A stretch of 64,000 nt of DNA from Phytohabitans rumicis (GCF_011764445.1 NZ_BLPG01000001.1:6899001-6963000), one strand, 5' to 3'; counted from the first letter of the stretch, positions 38,106-48,076 are shown. Notes: generated by a model not told the origin, from the letters alone. Program-made: numbers and translations.

Positions 38106-39428
38106 ATGAACATTCTCGCGCTGGACCTGGGCACGTCGTCGGTACGCGGTCTGGTGCTGGACGAGGCCGCCACGCCGCTGCCGGGGGCGCTGGCCCGCCG
38201 CGCGGTCGAGGTGGCCGTCGACGACGGCGGCGCGGGCACGCTCGACGCGGTCGGCTACCTCGGCGCGCTCGTCGCGTGCCTGGACGAGCTCGCCGCGGCC
38301 GGCCACCTCGACGGGGTCACCCTGGTCGCCGCGTCCAGCCAGTGGCACTCGGTCGTGCCGCTGGACGCGGCCGGCGCGCCGCTGGGTCCGCTCATCACCT
38401 GGCTCGACACCCGGCCCGCGCCGGGGATGGGCGCCGCCGGTCCGGCCGACCTTGACGCGTTCCACCACCGCACGGGTACGTGGTGGCACCGCTTCTACTG
38501 GACCGTGAAGCTGCCCTGGCTGCGGGCGCGGATCCCGGGCGTGAGCCGCTTCGCCGGGCTGCCCGAGTTCGTCTTCGCCGAGCTGCTCGGCGACGGTGCG
38601 ATGTCGGTGTCGATGGCGTCCGGCACCGGCCTGCTCGACCTCGCCGCGCTCGACTGGGACGCCGAGGCGGTGGCCCTGGCCGGCGTACGGCCGGGGGAGT
38701 TGCCCGCGCTGGCACCGGCGGGCTGGCGGGGCCGGCTCCGGCCGGAGTACGCCCGGCGCTGGCCCGCCCTGCGGGACGCCGACTGGGCGCCGCCGACCGG
38801 CGACGGCGCCGCCTCCAACATCGGCTCGGGCTGCGCCGACGCGAGCCGGGCCGCGGTCACCGTGGGCACCTCCGCCGCCGTACGGCTCGTCCAAGCGGCG
38901 CCGGCCGGGGCAGTCCTGCCGCCGCTGCCCGCCAACCTGTGGCGCTACCGGGTGGACCACGACCGGATCGTTACCGGCACCGCGTACTCCGGGGGCGGCA
39001 ACCTGCACGCCTGGGTACGCCGCGAGCTGCGGCTGCCCGAGCACGCGGAGCTGGAAGCCGCGCTGGCCAAGCTGACCCCGGGCGAGTTGGAGGTGCGGGC
39101 GGATCCGCGGCTGGGTGGCGACCGGCCGCCGGGCGACACGCCGGCCGGGGCGGGAGCGCTTTCCGGTATCGGTTTCTCGACCACGGCGGTGGAGATGTTC
39201 GCCGCGTTGATGGACGGGGTGTGCCACCAGGTGGCCGCTGACCTGGCCATCCTTGAGTCCACTGTGGATCGTACGGTGGCGGTGGTGCTGGGCGGCGGCG
39301 CCGTCGCCGCGTCCGCATGGTGGCGGTGGGCCTTCCAGGTGGCGCTGGCACCGCGTACCGTGCGCCACGTGACCAACCCCGAAGTGGGCGCTACGGGGGC
39401 GGCACTGGTCGCGACCGGCCGGTTGTAA
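38106..39428 (+). CDS. FGGY-family carbohydrate kinase (gluconokinase-like)
   Basis: The 440-residue kinase begins MNILALDLGTSSVRGLVLDE, the FGGY phosphate-1 motif, and has WLDTRPAPGM, NIGSGCADASRAAVTVGTSA (second ATP motif) and a C-terminal VVLGGGAVAASAWWRW adenosine motif. These are those of gluconate/xylulose kinases; the substrate is not clear. ATG 38106 is well supported because the first conserved residues follow at once. It has no room for a promoter except inside the trp leader region on the other strand. Confidence 0.88.
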   Translation: MNILALDLGTSSVRGLVLDEAATPLPGALARRAVEVAVDDGGAGTLDAVGYLGALVACLDELAAAGHLDGVTLVAASSQWHSVVPLDAAGAPLGPLITWLDTRPAPGMGAAGPADLDAFHHRTGTWWHRFYWTVKLPWLRARIPGVSRFAGLPEFVFAELLGDGAMSVSMASGTGLLDLAALDWDAEAVALAGVRPGELPALAPAGWRGRLRPEYARRWPALRDADWAPPTGDGAASNIGSGCADASRAAVTVGTSAAVRLVQAAPAGAVLPPLPANLWRYRVDHDRIVTGTAYSGGGNLHAWVRRELRLPEHAELEAALAKLTPGELEVRADPRLGGDRPPGDTPAGAGALSGIGFSTTAVEMFAALMDGVCHQVAADLAILESTVDRTVAVVLGGGAVAASAWWRWAFQVALAPRTVRHVTNPEVGATGAALVATGRL

Positions 39429-39591
39429 AGATCAGCCAGACGGGGGAGCCGGGCTAGGCGGTACCGGCAAGATCCGGTCAGCCACTGTATCCTTCGTGAA
39501 CTTGTCGCAGGTCGCGGCGTTGACACTGCTGGCCTGCCTGGTTGGATGGACTCCGCTCCTCGACAGGCCGGGTACGAGGTAAGGGGGAGGC
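39429..39591. other. Intergenic region upstream of the conservon kinase
   Basis: About 160 bp without a gene. A TTGACA at 39520-39525 could be a -35 element, but I see no convincing -10 element. A strong AAGGGGGAGG site lies just before the GTG of the kinase. Confidence 0.35.
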
Positions 39592-42150
39592 GTGGTCGCT
39601 GCTGCCCCGGAACCGTCGGACCGGACGGTTTCGCGCCATCGGCGTCGGATCGATGTCCGACTTGTCCCGCATCGGCGGCGTTCGCGGCTCAGAGTCCGCG
39701 ATTGGCGAATGCGCACCAAGCTTGCCACGGTTCTGGTGATTCCCTCACTCGCGTTCATGGTCGTCGCCGGCGTACAGACCGTCTCGCTGGTCGACCAGGC
39801 CACGGTGCTGGACGAGTTCGCCGACGAGGTCCGTGTCGGCCAGCAGATCACCACGCTGGTGCACGACCTGCAGACCGAGCGCGACCGCACCGCGGGCAAC
39901 CTGGCCGCCGTACAGGCCCAGAAGATGGGCTCGTCGCAGGTGGCGGCCGACATCCGGCAGTACTACGTGGCCGTGGACCGGTCGGTGACCGAGTTCCGGG
40001 ACGCCGCCTCGCCGCTGGGCGGCGGAAACGCGGCCTGGCGGGTGGCGTTCAACCGTGCCAACGACGCGCTCGACCAACTGTCGACCCTGCGTACGGCGGT
40101 GTCCGGCGGTGCGGTGGGCGCCGAGACGGTGTTCGGCAACTACACCCGGGCCATCGACGCCCTGCTCACGCTGCTCGCCCAGCCCTCGCCCGGCATCGAG
40201 CGGCCCGAGCTGACCGACATGGTGCTGCGGTACGTCGAACTGGCCCGGGTCAAGGAGGTCGGATCGCGGCTGCGCGCCCGGCTCTTCGCGGCGGCCAGCG
40301 CCGGCAAGTACGGACCCACCGACCAGGTGGAGCTCACCGACCTGCGGGCCCAGCAGCTGACCGCGCTCGCCGACTTCCGGGTCGCCGCGACCAACGACCA
40401 GATCATCCGGTACGAGTTGGCCGCCGCCGACCCCAAGTTCGCCGCGGCGGTCGCCATGGAGCAGACCACCATCGCCACCGGTACCGGCGACGCGAAGGTG
40501 CTGGAGCCGTTCCGCTGGTGGTCGCTGAGCCAGGACCGGCACGACCTGCTGCGCCAGGTCGAGGCGGGTGTGCTGGACGACGCGGCCGAGCAGGCCGGCG
40601 CGCGCAGCGGCGAGCAGCTGCGGCAGACGCTGCTGGTGGCGGGCTCGGTGCTGGCCGTCCTGCTGATCGCGCTGCTCATCTCCGTGGCCATCGGCCGGTC
40701 GATCGCCCGCTCGCTGCGCGTCCTGCGCAGCCACGCGCTGCAGGTGGCCCAGAAGGAGCTGCCCGAGGCGCTGGAACGGCTGCGCACCGTCGACGCGGGC
40801 GTGCCCGACATCGAAGTGTCGCCGTCGGCGGTCCGGTCGATGGACGAGGTCGGCGAGGTGGCGGAGGCGTTCGTCGCCGTGCACCGCAGCGCCGTCGACC
40901 TCGCCGTCGAGCAAGCGATCATGCGTCGCAACGTCAATGCCATGTTCGTCAACCTGGCCCGGCGCAGCCAGGTCCTGGTGGAACGGCAGCTGGAGCTGCT
41001 GGACGACCTGGAACGCGAAGAGGGCGACCCGGACCAGCTCGCCAACCTCTTCAAGCTCGACCACCTCGCGGCCCGCATGCGCCGTAACGACGAGAGCCTG
41101 CTGGTGCTCGCCGGCACCGAGTCCAGCCGCCGGTGGAACGAGCCGGTCGCGGTGTCCGCCGTCGTGCTGGCCGCCGCGGCCGAGATCGAGCAGTACCCCC
41201 GGGTACGGCACGACGCGGTGGACCAGATCCACGTGGTCGGCCACGCCGTCGCCGACCTGGTGCACCTGCTCGCCGAGCTGCTGGAGAACGCGACCAACTT
41301 CTCCCCGCCGTTCACGAACGTGCAGATCACCGGGCAGGCCGCGAGCGGCCGGACCGCCCTGGTCGAAATCATCGACGAGGGCATCGGCATGAGCGAGTCG
41401 GCCCTGGAAGAGGCCAACGCGCTGCTCGCCGAGCCGCCCGCCGCCGACGTCGCCGCGTCCGAACGGATGGGCCTGTTCGTGGTCAGCCACCTCGCCGCCC
41501 GGCACGGCGTCCGGGTACAGCTGCGCACCGGCGACGAGCGGGGGATTGTCGCCAGCGTGTTGCTGCCGGCCGTGCTGCTGGCCGCCGCCCCACCGGCACG
41601 CGCCCTGCCCGAGCCGGCCGTCCGGCCGATGCTGGCCGCGGTCGCCGCCGCCCTGCCGGACTCGGTGAGCCGGGAACTGCGGCTCGCCCTGGGCCCGGCC
41701 GTCGTACCCCGGCCCGCTCTCGACGCGGTGGCCCGGCAGAGCCGCCGGCTGCCCACCCGCGCCGAGGACGTGCTCAAATCGGCCGGCGCCACGTCGGCGA
41801 ACACCGGCAGCACGTGGTGGTCCCGGCATGCCGGCGGCCGCCCGCTCGGCGCCGCGTCCGGGCCGGCCGGGCCCGCCGGCCCCGCCGCGACCGTGCCGGC
41901 GTCACTCGGGAGCTCGACGCCGCCGCCGGCCAAGCCGGTCACCGGTGGCACCATGGCGAACGGGCTGCCCGTGCGCGTACCAATGGCCCAGCTTCCGGAC
42001 GCGGCGGACATGCCGGTGCCGGTCGTGCCCCCGCCGCGGTTCGAGCCCGACCCGGAGGCGGTGGGCAGCATGCTCGCCCGGTTCTACGGCGGTGTACGCC
42101 GAGCCGAGGCCGAGGAGATCAGCGGAGTCAACCAGGAGGCAACACCGTGA
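39592..42150 (+). CDS. Conservon-type sensor histidine kinase (NIT-HAMP-HATPase)
   Basis: The 852-residue protein has a membrane helix near 45-65 ([20 protein letters not shown]), a NIT (nitrate/nitrite-sensor-like) extracellular domain (about 70-345, [17 protein letters not shown]), a second helix (about 350-370) and a HAMP-like region. A phosphoacceptor-like helix ([10 protein letters not shown]-type, [20 protein letters not shown]) and an ATPase domain ([23 protein letters not shown]) follow, then a long Pro/Ala-rich tail. This is the CvnA architecture of Streptomyces conservons. The GTG has a strong binding site and the gene overlaps the roadblock gene. Confidence 0.9.
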   Translation: MVAAAPEPSDRTVSRHRRRIDVRLVPHRRRSRLRVRDWRMRTKLATVLVIPSLAFMVVAGVQTVSLVDQATVLDEFADEVRVGQQITTLVHDLQTERDRTAGNLAAVQAQKMGSSQVAADIRQYYVAVDRSVTEFRDAASPLGGGNAAWRVAFNRANDALDQLSTLRTAVSGGAVGAETVFGNYTRAIDALLTLLAQPSPGIERPELTDMVLRYVELARVKEVGSRLRARLFAAASAGKYGPTDQVELTDLRAQQLTALADFRVAATNDQIIRYELAAADPKFAAAVAMEQTTIATGTGDAKVLEPFRWWSLSQDRHDLLRQVEAGVLDDAAEQAGARSGEQLRQTLLVAGSVLAVLLIALLISVAIGRSIARSLRVLRSHALQVAQKELPEALERLRTVDAGVPDIEVSPSAVRSMDEVGEVAEAFVAVHRSAVDLAVEQAIMRRNVNAMFVNLARRSQVLVERQLELLDDLEREEGDPDQLANLFKLDHLAARMRRNDESLLVLAGTESSRRWNEPVAVSAVVLAAAAEIEQYPRVRHDAVDQIHVVGHAVADLVHLLAELLENATNFSPPFTNVQITGQAASGRTALVEIIDEGIGMSESALEEANALLAEPPAADVAASERMGLFVVSHLAARHGVRVQLRTGDERGIVASVLLPAVLLAAAPPARALPEPAVRPMLAAVAAALPDSVSRELRLALGPAVVPRPALDAVARQSRRLPTRAEDVLKSAGATSANTGSTWWSRHAGGRPLGAASGPAGPAGPAATVPASLGSSTPPPAKPVTGGTMANGLPVRVPMAQLPDAADMPVPVVPPPRFEPDPEAVGSMLARFYGGVRRAEAEEISGVNQEATP

Positions 42151-42578
42151 GCGGGGAAGCACAACTCAGCCAAGACGCCCGTGATCTGAGCTGGTTGGTC
42201 AGCGCGTTCGCCGATCGCACGCCCGGTGTGGCGCACGCGATCGTGGTCTCCACCGACGGGCTGCTGGTCGCCGTCTCCGACCACCTGCCGCGCGACCACG
42301 CCGACAAGCTGGCGGCGGTGACCTCCGGCCTGGTGAGCATCACGAACGGCGCCGCGCAGATGTTCGACAACGACATCGTCAAGCAGACCGTGGTGGAACT
42401 GGGCCGGGGCTACTTCCTGGTGATGACGATCCGGGACGGTTCGATCCTGGCCACGCTCGCGGCGGGCGACGCCGACATCGGCGTGGTCGGGTACGAGATG
42501 GCCCGGCTGGCCAAGCAGGCCGGCGAGATGCTCACCCCGGCCCTGCGCGCCGAACTCCAACAAGCCCTACCCCGCTAG
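42147..42578 (+). CDS. Roadblock/LC7-domain protein (conservon CvnB type)
   Basis: The 143-residue protein is a single roadblock domain ([73 protein letters not shown]). In conservons this protein works with the sensor kinase, a DUF742 protein and a Ras-like GTPase. The GTG overlaps the kinase stop (GTGA). After it there is repeat element E6 and no cvnC or cvnD gene. Confidence 0.93.
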   Translation: MSGEAQLSQDARDLSWLVSAFADRTPGVAHAIVVSTDGLLVAVSDHLPRDHADKLAAVTSGLVSITNGAAQMFDNDIVKQTVVELGRGYFLVMTIRDGSILATLAAGDADIGVVGYEMARLAKQAGEMLTPALRAELQQALPR

Positions 42579-42666
42579 CCCCCCACCCCACCGCGTCCTC
42601 ACCCCACCGCGTCCCGCCGCCCGCTGGCCGCCGCTCGCGTCTCGCCGCTCGGCGTCTCGCCGGGTC

Positions 42667-42790
42667 CGCGTCGATCAAGGCTTTGCGCGTCGATCAAGGG
42701 CTTCCGCGTCGATCAAGGGCGAATGGCCGTGCTTTGATCTCCAAACCACGACCGTTTGCCCTTGATCGACGCGCAAAGCCTTGATCGACG
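42667..42790 (-). repeat. Intergenic 63-bp inverted-repeat element, copy E6 (core 42708-42770), with nested 31-bp arms
   Basis: An inverted copy between the convergent roadblock and kinase genes. Beyond the core, 42670-42700 and 42759-42789 are perfect 31-bp inverted repeats that include a second half-site. The left side carries one half-site more than the right, as if one had been duplicated. Confidence 0.92.
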
Positions 42791-42824
42791 AGCGCCGGGG
42801 GAGGGGGAGGGGGAGGGGGGTGGG

Positions 42825-44329
42825 TTAGCCGTTGCGGGTGGAGCCGGATTGGAGCAGGGGGTCGAGGGCGAGGGTCAGGTCCAGGCGGGCCTCTTGGGCG
42901 ACGGAGCCCTCGTTGAAGTCGTTGATCTGCTCCAGGAGTTCGCCGGCCTCCTCGCGGAGCTCGTCGGGGTCGTTGCGGGCCAGGGTGCGCTCCAGGTCAT
43001 CGACGCCGTCGCGCAGGTCGTCGGCCGCGTCGTCGTCGATCCGGCCGGCGGCGATGGCGAGTTCGAGGGTGGAGTCGACCTCGGCGACGAGGTCGGCGGG
43101 GGAGACGGCCCGGGCCGGGGCGGACGTGCGGGGTGGGGCGGCTCGGCCGCCTGCGCCGCCGGGGCCGTTGCCGTTGGTCGGGGCGGTGGGCACGAATGAG
43201 GCGACCGCCGCGGCCGTCACGCCTCCGGCCAGGAGCAGGCCCGTCATGATCATGAGGGAGGGGCGGAGGCCGCGGCGGCGTTCGGCGACCCGGGCGGCCG
43301 GTGCGCCACGCCCGGCCGGCAGAGGGCGGCCGACCGAGGTCGCGGGGCCGAGGGCCGGCGGGCGGGACGGGGCGTCGGACGATGCTCGGGCGACGCCGCG
43401 GGCGTACCGGGGGCCGGCGGGGGCGCGCAGGTCGCGGGACGAGCCGGGGAGCGGGACGGGCGGACCGACGTCGCCGGCGGCGGGCTGGGCGCGAGGGCGG
43501 GGGCGGGAGCGGCCGAGTCGAGCGCCTCGGAGACGTCCTGGGCGCGTGGCCGGCGGCCCGGGTCGCGGGACAGGCAGGCCAGCACCAGCGCCACCACGGC
43601 CGACGGCAGGCCCGGTACGGCGGGTGGCGTGATCGAGGGGGCCCGGCGGTGCGCGTCTTCGGCCTCGTCCCAGGTGACCACGGCCAGCGGTGGGCGGCCG
43701 GTCAGCGCCTCGTAGAGGAGGGCGCCGAGGGCGTACACGTCGGCGGCGGGGTCGGGTGGACCGGAGTCGAGCCGTTCCGGCGCCGCGTACGCCGGGGTGC
43801 CGACCAGCCAGCCGCCGTCGCCTTCGGGACGCGAGCCGCGGAAGGCGGCGATGCCGAAGTCGAGCACCTTGGCGCCGGTCTCGGTGAGCATGACGTTGCC
43901 GGGCTTGACGTCGCGGTGCACCACGCCCATCCGGTGTGCGGCGGCGAGGCCGGCGGCGACCTGGGAGGCCATGCGTACGGCCTCGGGCCACGGCAGCGGG
44001 CCGGAGGTGAGCCGGTCGGCGAGGTTGCGCCCGTCGACCAACTCCATCACCAGGTACGGGATGACCTCGCCGTCGTCGAGAGGTTGCTCCCCGTAGTCGT
44101 ACACCTGGGTGACGTGCGGATGGGTGAGCTTGGCCGTCGCCCTGGCCTCGCGCCACGTGGCGGCGAAGAGGTCGGAGTCGTCGTCGAGGGTGGCGATGAG
44201 CGCCTTGACCGCGACGGGCCGGTCGAGCACCTGGTCAATCGCGAGCCAGACCTCTGACATCCCGCCGACGCCGATCTGTTCGACGACGGCGTACCGGTCG
44301 TGCAGGAGCAGCCCGGGGGCGAAGGTCAT
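42825..44329 (-). CDS. Receptor-type Ser/Thr protein kinase, frameshifted in linker
   Basis: The kinase domain (about 1-270) has IGVGGMSEV, VAVKALI, HRDVKPGNVML, LDFGIAAF and TPAYAAPERL. The Pro/Ala/Arg-rich linker changes frame, most likely at the five-G run at 43499-43503. In the other frame a membrane helix (SLMIMTGLLLAGGVTAAAVA) and an acidic helical C-terminus (DDLRDGVDDLERTLARNDPD) follow. One added base gives 501 residues. Without the repair the protein would lose its membrane anchor. It is transcribed after the phosphotransferase gene with a 21-bp gap. Confidence 0.85.
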
Positions 44330-44350
44330 GTCGACTAGTTTGTCCGATGG

Positions 44351-45340
44351 TCAGAGCATCGCCAACTGTGCGTCCAGACGTTCCAGGAGCCACTCTTCGT
44401 AGCGGGCGCGTTCGTCGCCATCCCAGCCGCGGGTCGCGCCTTCGACGGCCATGATGGTGAACAGGTACGTCGTATAGAGGTTGAGCCGGCGGGAAACGCT
44501 CGCGTTCAGCTCGATCGGTGGGTCGTAGCCAGCGAGAATCTCCGGTGCGTCGGCGAGGTCGCGAAAGAGCGCGAGGCTGACGAACTCGGCCACCGGGTCG
44601 CCGTAGAAGGCGCGTTCGCCATCGATGAATCCGGCCACCCGCCAGCCGCCGGAAGTTGGCACGATGAAGACGTTTCCGTCCCACAGGTCGAAATGGACCA
44701 ACGCGGGACGGTCCACTTCGTCCAGGACGTCGGCGTGCCGGCGGATCATGGCACCGATCCGCTCCGGGGGGACCGGGAGCGGCTTGTCCAGTCGCTGCGC
44801 GTCGGCCACCAGGTCGTCGACCATCGCGCCGAACGCGCCCCGCCAGGTCGACTGCCAGCTGCGGCTGTCGCGCAGCGGGTAGCCGTACCCGGGACCGGTG
44901 ATCCGGTGGATGCGGGCGGTGAGCCCGGCGACCTGGCCGCGCACGTCGGCGGTCTCGGCCGGCGTCAGCTCCTTGAGCGAGCTGTGCAGGTCGGTGCCCG
45001 GGATCCGGCTGAGGAAGGCGTAGTCGCTGTCGAGCAGGTCCCGGTCGAAGTCGGCGAAGGCCACCTCGGGCACGGGTACGCCGGCGCCGGAGGTTAGCCG
45101 GTAGAAGTCCACCTCGGTGCGCATGAGGTCGACCTCGTGGGTGAGCAGCTTCAGGCCCGGCGCCGGGGCGACCTTGAGGACCAGGTCGCGCTCGTCGGCG
45201 AGGGTCACCGCGTACGCCGCGTTGTAGGTGCCGTCGGTCAGCTCGTGCCACCGGGCGATCTCGGTCTGCGCGCCGAAGCCGCGGTGCACCAGCTGGACGA
45301 GCTCGGCCTCGGTGACCTTGCGCTTGGTGCTGCTCTCCAT
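44351..45340 (-). CDS. Aminoglycoside-phosphotransferase-family (APH/choline-kinase-like) protein
   Basis: The 329-residue kinase-like protein has LVLKVAPAPG (Lys), LVHFDLWDGNVFI (catalytic Asp and Asn) and AGFIDGERAFYGDPVAEF (metal Asp). The fold is shared by aminoglycoside, homoserine, choline and fructosamine kinases. There is no reason to assume drug resistance: such paralogues are common in actinomycetes. It lies between the GH1 terminator and the protein kinase gene. Confidence 0.88.
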   Translation of the reverse strand: MESSTKRKVTEAELVQLVHRGFGAQTEIARWHELTDGTYNAAYAVTLADERDLVLKVAPAPGLKLLTHEVDLMRTEVDFYRLTSGAGVPVPEVAFADFDRDLLDSDYAFLSRIPGTDLHSSLKELTPAETADVRGQVAGLTARIHRITGPGYGYPLRDSRSWQSTWRGAFGAMVDDLVADAQRLDKPLPVPPERIGAMIRRHADVLDEVDRPALVHFDLWDGNVFIVPTSGGWRVAGFIDGERAFYGDPVAEFVSLALFRDLADAPEILAGYDPPIELNASVSRRLNLYTTYLFTIMAVEGATRGWDGDERARYEEWLLERLDAQLAML

Positions 45341-45353
45341 GGGCCTGCCTCAC

Positions 45354-45391
45354 AAAAAAGGGGCGCGCCCGGCGAAGACGCCGGGCGCGCC
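45354..45391 (-). terminator. Intrinsic terminator of the GH1 gene
   Basis: A perfect 13-bp GC stem (45362-45374 with 45379-45391) and 4-nt loop are followed on the minus strand by a run of six T (45354-45359). It begins 13 bp after the GH1 stop codon. This is the clearest classical terminator in the window. Confidence 0.93.
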
Positions 45392-45404
45392 AGGAAACGT
45401 CAGG

Positions 45405-46907
45405 TCACACCATGTTGCTGGCGATCACGCCCTTGTACCAGTGGGCGCTGCGCTTGAGGATGCGCCGCTGGGTGGCGTAGTCAACGTAGATCAGCCCCCA
45501 CCGTTCCTCATAGCCCTGGTCCCACTCGAAGTTGTCCAGCAGCGACCACACGTGGTAGCTCTCCAGCGGCACTCCGTCGGCGATGGCCCGGTGGGCGGCC
45601 GCGAAGTGGTCGCGCAGGAACGCCACCCGCTCCACGTCGTCGATGTCGTCCTCGGGGCCGAGCACGTCGGGGCAGGGCAGCCCGTTTTCGGTGACGGTCA
45701 GCGGGATCGGGCCGTACTCGCGGGTGACCCGGGTGAGGATGTCGTACATGCCGTCCGGGTAGATCTGCTGCCAGAACGCCTCGGTGGTGGCGTGCCGCAT
45801 CTCGGTCTCGCCGGTGCCGGTGACGTAGATCGGCGTGTAGTACTGCACGGCGAGCAGGTCCACCGGGGAGGAGATGATGGCCAGGTCGCCGTCGCGGATC
45901 GAGCGCGCGAACGGGCTGTCGGGCCCCTGGTCGGCCAGGACGTCCTCGGGGTAGAAGCCGCGCAGCGCCGAGTCCAGGTAGAGGCGGTTCTCGTACCCGT
46001 CGTAGAGGCGCGTGGCGGCGGCGGCCGCGGCGGAGTCGTCGGCCGGGTAGCACGGGTGCAGGTTGAACGCCGGCCCGATGCGCGCCGTGCTGCCGGTGGC
46101 GCGCAGCGCCTGGACCGCGAGGCCGTGGCCGAGTTGCAGGTGGTGCAGGACCTGGTAGGCGAGCGGCACGTCGTTCTTGCCGGGCGCGTGGTGGCCGGTG
46201 ATGTAGCCGTTCTGCACGACGGTCTTGGGCTCGTTGACGGTCAGCCAGACCGGAATGGCGTCGCCGAGCGCCGCGTAGACGTGCTCGGTGTATTCGGCGA
46301 AGCGGTAGGCGGTGTCGCGGTCTTCCCAGCCGCCTTGGTCCTGCAGCGCCTGCGGGGTGTCCCAGTGAAACAGCGTGGCCATCGGCTCGATGCCGCGCTC
46401 CAGCAGACCGTCGACGATGCGCCGGTAGAAGTCCAGGCCCCGCTGGTTGGGCGCGCCGGTGCCGTCGGGCTGGATACGCGGCCAGGAGACCGAGAACCGG
46501 TACGACCGAATCCCGAGCTCGCTCATCAGGTCGAGGTCTTCGGGGTACCGGTGGTAGTGGTCGACGGCGACGTCGCCGGTGTCCCCGTTGCGGGTGCGGC
46601 CCATGTGGCTGTACGTGTCCCACACCGACTCGCCGCGGCCGTCGTCCTTCGCTGCTCCTTCGATCTGGTACGCCGATGTGGCGGCGCCCCAGCCGAAGCC
46701 CTCCGGAAAGACGAGCCCGAGCCGGGCGTCGGCCGCCGGGTCTCGGGACGGGTCGGTCGACCTACCCCCGTTGAGCAGGGCAGATCTGCCAGAGGTAGCG
46801 GTTGGCATCGATGCGGCGGTGGTGCCGCTCGACGCGCGCACCGGTAACGAGCCGGCGGCGGATAGCGCGGCACGGCGGCGGAAGTGCCGCCTGGTGAGTA
46901 CGGACAT
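45405..46907 (-). CDS. GH1 beta-glucosidase with Tat signal
   Basis: The 500-residue enzyme begins SVLTRRHFRRRAALSAAG, a twin-arginine signal. The mature GH1 domain starts around residue 65 (FPEGFGWGAATSAYQIEGA) and has the acid/base Glu in WLTVNEPKT and the nucleophile Glu in LTVTENGLPCPD, plus WSLLDNFEWDQGYEERWGL. It splits cellobiose, released by the GH48 and GH9 enzymes, to glucose. ATG 46907 follows GAGGAG. A CelR-type operator (46946-46959) lies 39 bp upstream. Export by Tat rather than retention in the cytosol is less common for actinomycete GH1 enzymes. Confidence 0.92.
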   Translation of the reverse strand: MSVLTRRHFRRRAALSAAGSLPVRASSGTTAASMPTATSGRSALLNGGRSTDPSRDPAADARLGLVFPEGFGWGAATSAYQIEGAAKDDGRGESVWDTYSHMGRTRNGDTGDVAVDHYHRYPEDLDLMSELGIRSYRFSVSWPRIQPDGTGAPNQRGLDFYRRIVDGLLERGIEPMATLFHWDTPQALQDQGGWEDRDTAYRFAEYTEHVYAALGDAIPVWLTVNEPKTVVQNGYITGHHAPGKNDVPLAYQVLHHLQLGHGLAVQALRATGSTARIGPAFNLHPCYPADDSAAAAAATRLYDGYENRLYLDSALRGFYPEDVLADQGPDSPFARSIRDGDLAIISSPVDLLAVQYYTPIYVTGTGETEMRHATTEAFWQQIYPDGMYDILTRVTREYGPIPLTVTENGLPCPDVLGPEDDIDDVERVAFLRDHFAAAHRAIADGVPLESYHVWSLLDNFEWDQGYEERWGLIYVDYATQRRILKRSAHWYKGVIASNMV

Positions 46908-46945
46908 GTTCGGGTCTCCTCGGTGGTGGCCCATCCCCCTTGGTC

Positions 46946-46959
46946 TGGGAGCGCTCCCA
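46946..46959. promoter_or_regulatory. CelR/CebR-type operator upstream of the GH1 gene
   Basis: TGGGAGCGCTCCCA is a perfect 14-bp palindrome and is identical to the known operator of the Thermobifida CelR repressor, a LacI-family protein released by cellobiose. It is 39 bp before the GH1 ATG. No LacI gene lies in the window. Confidence 0.88.
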
Positions 46960-47410
46960 AGGCTAACCCGGATCGTGGCGGATGGAAATGGGGTGATCGG
47001 GTAGCGATGAGGCCGGGGAAACGGGCACATCGCTCGGCCGGAGCCGCACCCGCCGGTGATCAGGCGGGCCGCCCCGACCGGGCCCGTACGCACCCACGGC
47101 GGGACCGCGGGTGGCGTCGGTGCCGTAGCGCTGTCGGGTCCAGGGCGTCGCCCGTCATTCGGCCGGCGTGCCGCCTGGCGGCGCGGAGGCAGAATTATGG
47201 GCGCATGGGCTCATACAAGATGTCGGACACAGGGGCGGGTCGTGCGGTGGCGTGGAGCCGGTCCGCGTTGACCGGCCGGTGTGGACGGACGGCGACGGGC
47301 AGATGGTGCTGAGCAGGCACTGGAGAGCATGGCGCGGGGTCTGACCGACCGGTCGGGCGTCTAGCGCCTGTCCCGTCGACCGATTCCCCTATTCTTGAGA
47401 GGAAATTAGC

Positions 47411-47442
47411 GTGGGGACGGGGAGGGCAACCCCCGTCCCCAC
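47411..47442. terminator. Perfect 12-bp hairpin in gene-free region
   Basis: GTGGGGACGGGG at 47411-47422 pairs with 47431-47442 around an 8-nt loop. A second hairpin (9 bp, GCGCGATGA at 47457-47465 with 47479-47487) follows. Neither stands at the end of a recognised gene. The pair could end an unrecognised small transcript or be part of one. Confidence 0.55.
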
Positions 47443-47673
47443 CATCAGTTACACACGCGCGATGAAGATTCTGCCTCCTCATCGCGCATGTCGCGCGGGA
47501 GCCGGGCCACGCGAGTGGCTCTGGTTCCACCTCCTCTCGACCGGGGGGTGAGACGCTGGCGGCGGAGTCCGGGCTGGCCCGCCGCCAGCTCTGCGGCTGA
47601 GCGGTGCGGGACGACGCCTAGGTGCTGGCGTGCCCCTGTAGTGTTGTCCCCCGCGAACTTGCATCGACATCAA

Positions 47674-47687
47674 TGGAAGCGCTCCCA
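47674..47687. promoter_or_regulatory. CelR-type operator, distal to GH48
   Basis: TGGAAGCGCTCCCA matches the CelR consensus at 13 of 14 positions. It is about 390 bp upstream of the GH48 start and may cooperate with the site at 47851-47864. Confidence 0.75.
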
Positions 47688-47850
47688 TCGACGTTGGTTG
47701 GACTGTAGTACCCGTTACGGCTTTGTGAAAGACCCAAAACAAGATCGAAACACCTAGCCAACCGCAATGAAACCCGTGGATGTCGCTAGATCGCAGGTCA
47801 GGAGCGGTTTCGGGGATCGAGCGCCAGGGCAAAAACGCGCCCACTTGCTG

Positions 47851-47864
47851 CGGGAGCGCTCCCA
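47851..47864. promoter_or_regulatory. CelR-type operator, proximal to GH48
   Basis: CGGGAGCGCTCCCA matches the CelR consensus at 13 of 14 positions. It lies about 210 bp before the GH48 ATG, which implies a long 5' leader if it overlaps the promoter. Confidence 0.78.
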
Positions 47865-48076
47865 TGCAAGACTGTCGAAACATCGCGTGAGGGAGCCAAC
47901 ACCGCGCGAACCGAGGGCCGCCGAGGGCATCCGAGTCTAGGGACGGCGCCCCACATTGCTCAGTTGTGAACTGCCCCCGGCGCCTTCCGCCCTACGCGCC
48001 GCTCGTCATCACCGCGTAGAAGGCGCCAGCCGAAGCCCTCCTGGGCTCGGCTCGGTCCGCGAGGAGACACTCCACA

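Larger units (their letters stand above)
46908..48076. other. Gene-free 1.17-kb region between GH1 and GH48
   Basis: I find no gene I can support in this stretch. It holds three CelR-type operators, a hairpin pair (47411-47487) and the promoters for both divergent cellulase genes. The base composition becomes more AT-rich around 47690-47770. Short open frames here have no family likeness and overlap one another. Confidence 0.55.

Noticed and set aside
44351-45340. Aminoglycoside resistance gene
   Set aside because: The kinase fold is shared with many metabolic enzymes; nothing in the sequence or context shows an antibiotic substrate.
47195-47530. 111-residue minus-strand frame between GH1 and GH48
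   Set aside because: It has no ribosome binding site, no family likeness, Pro/Arg/His-rich shadow composition, and it runs through the strong hairpin at 47411-47442.
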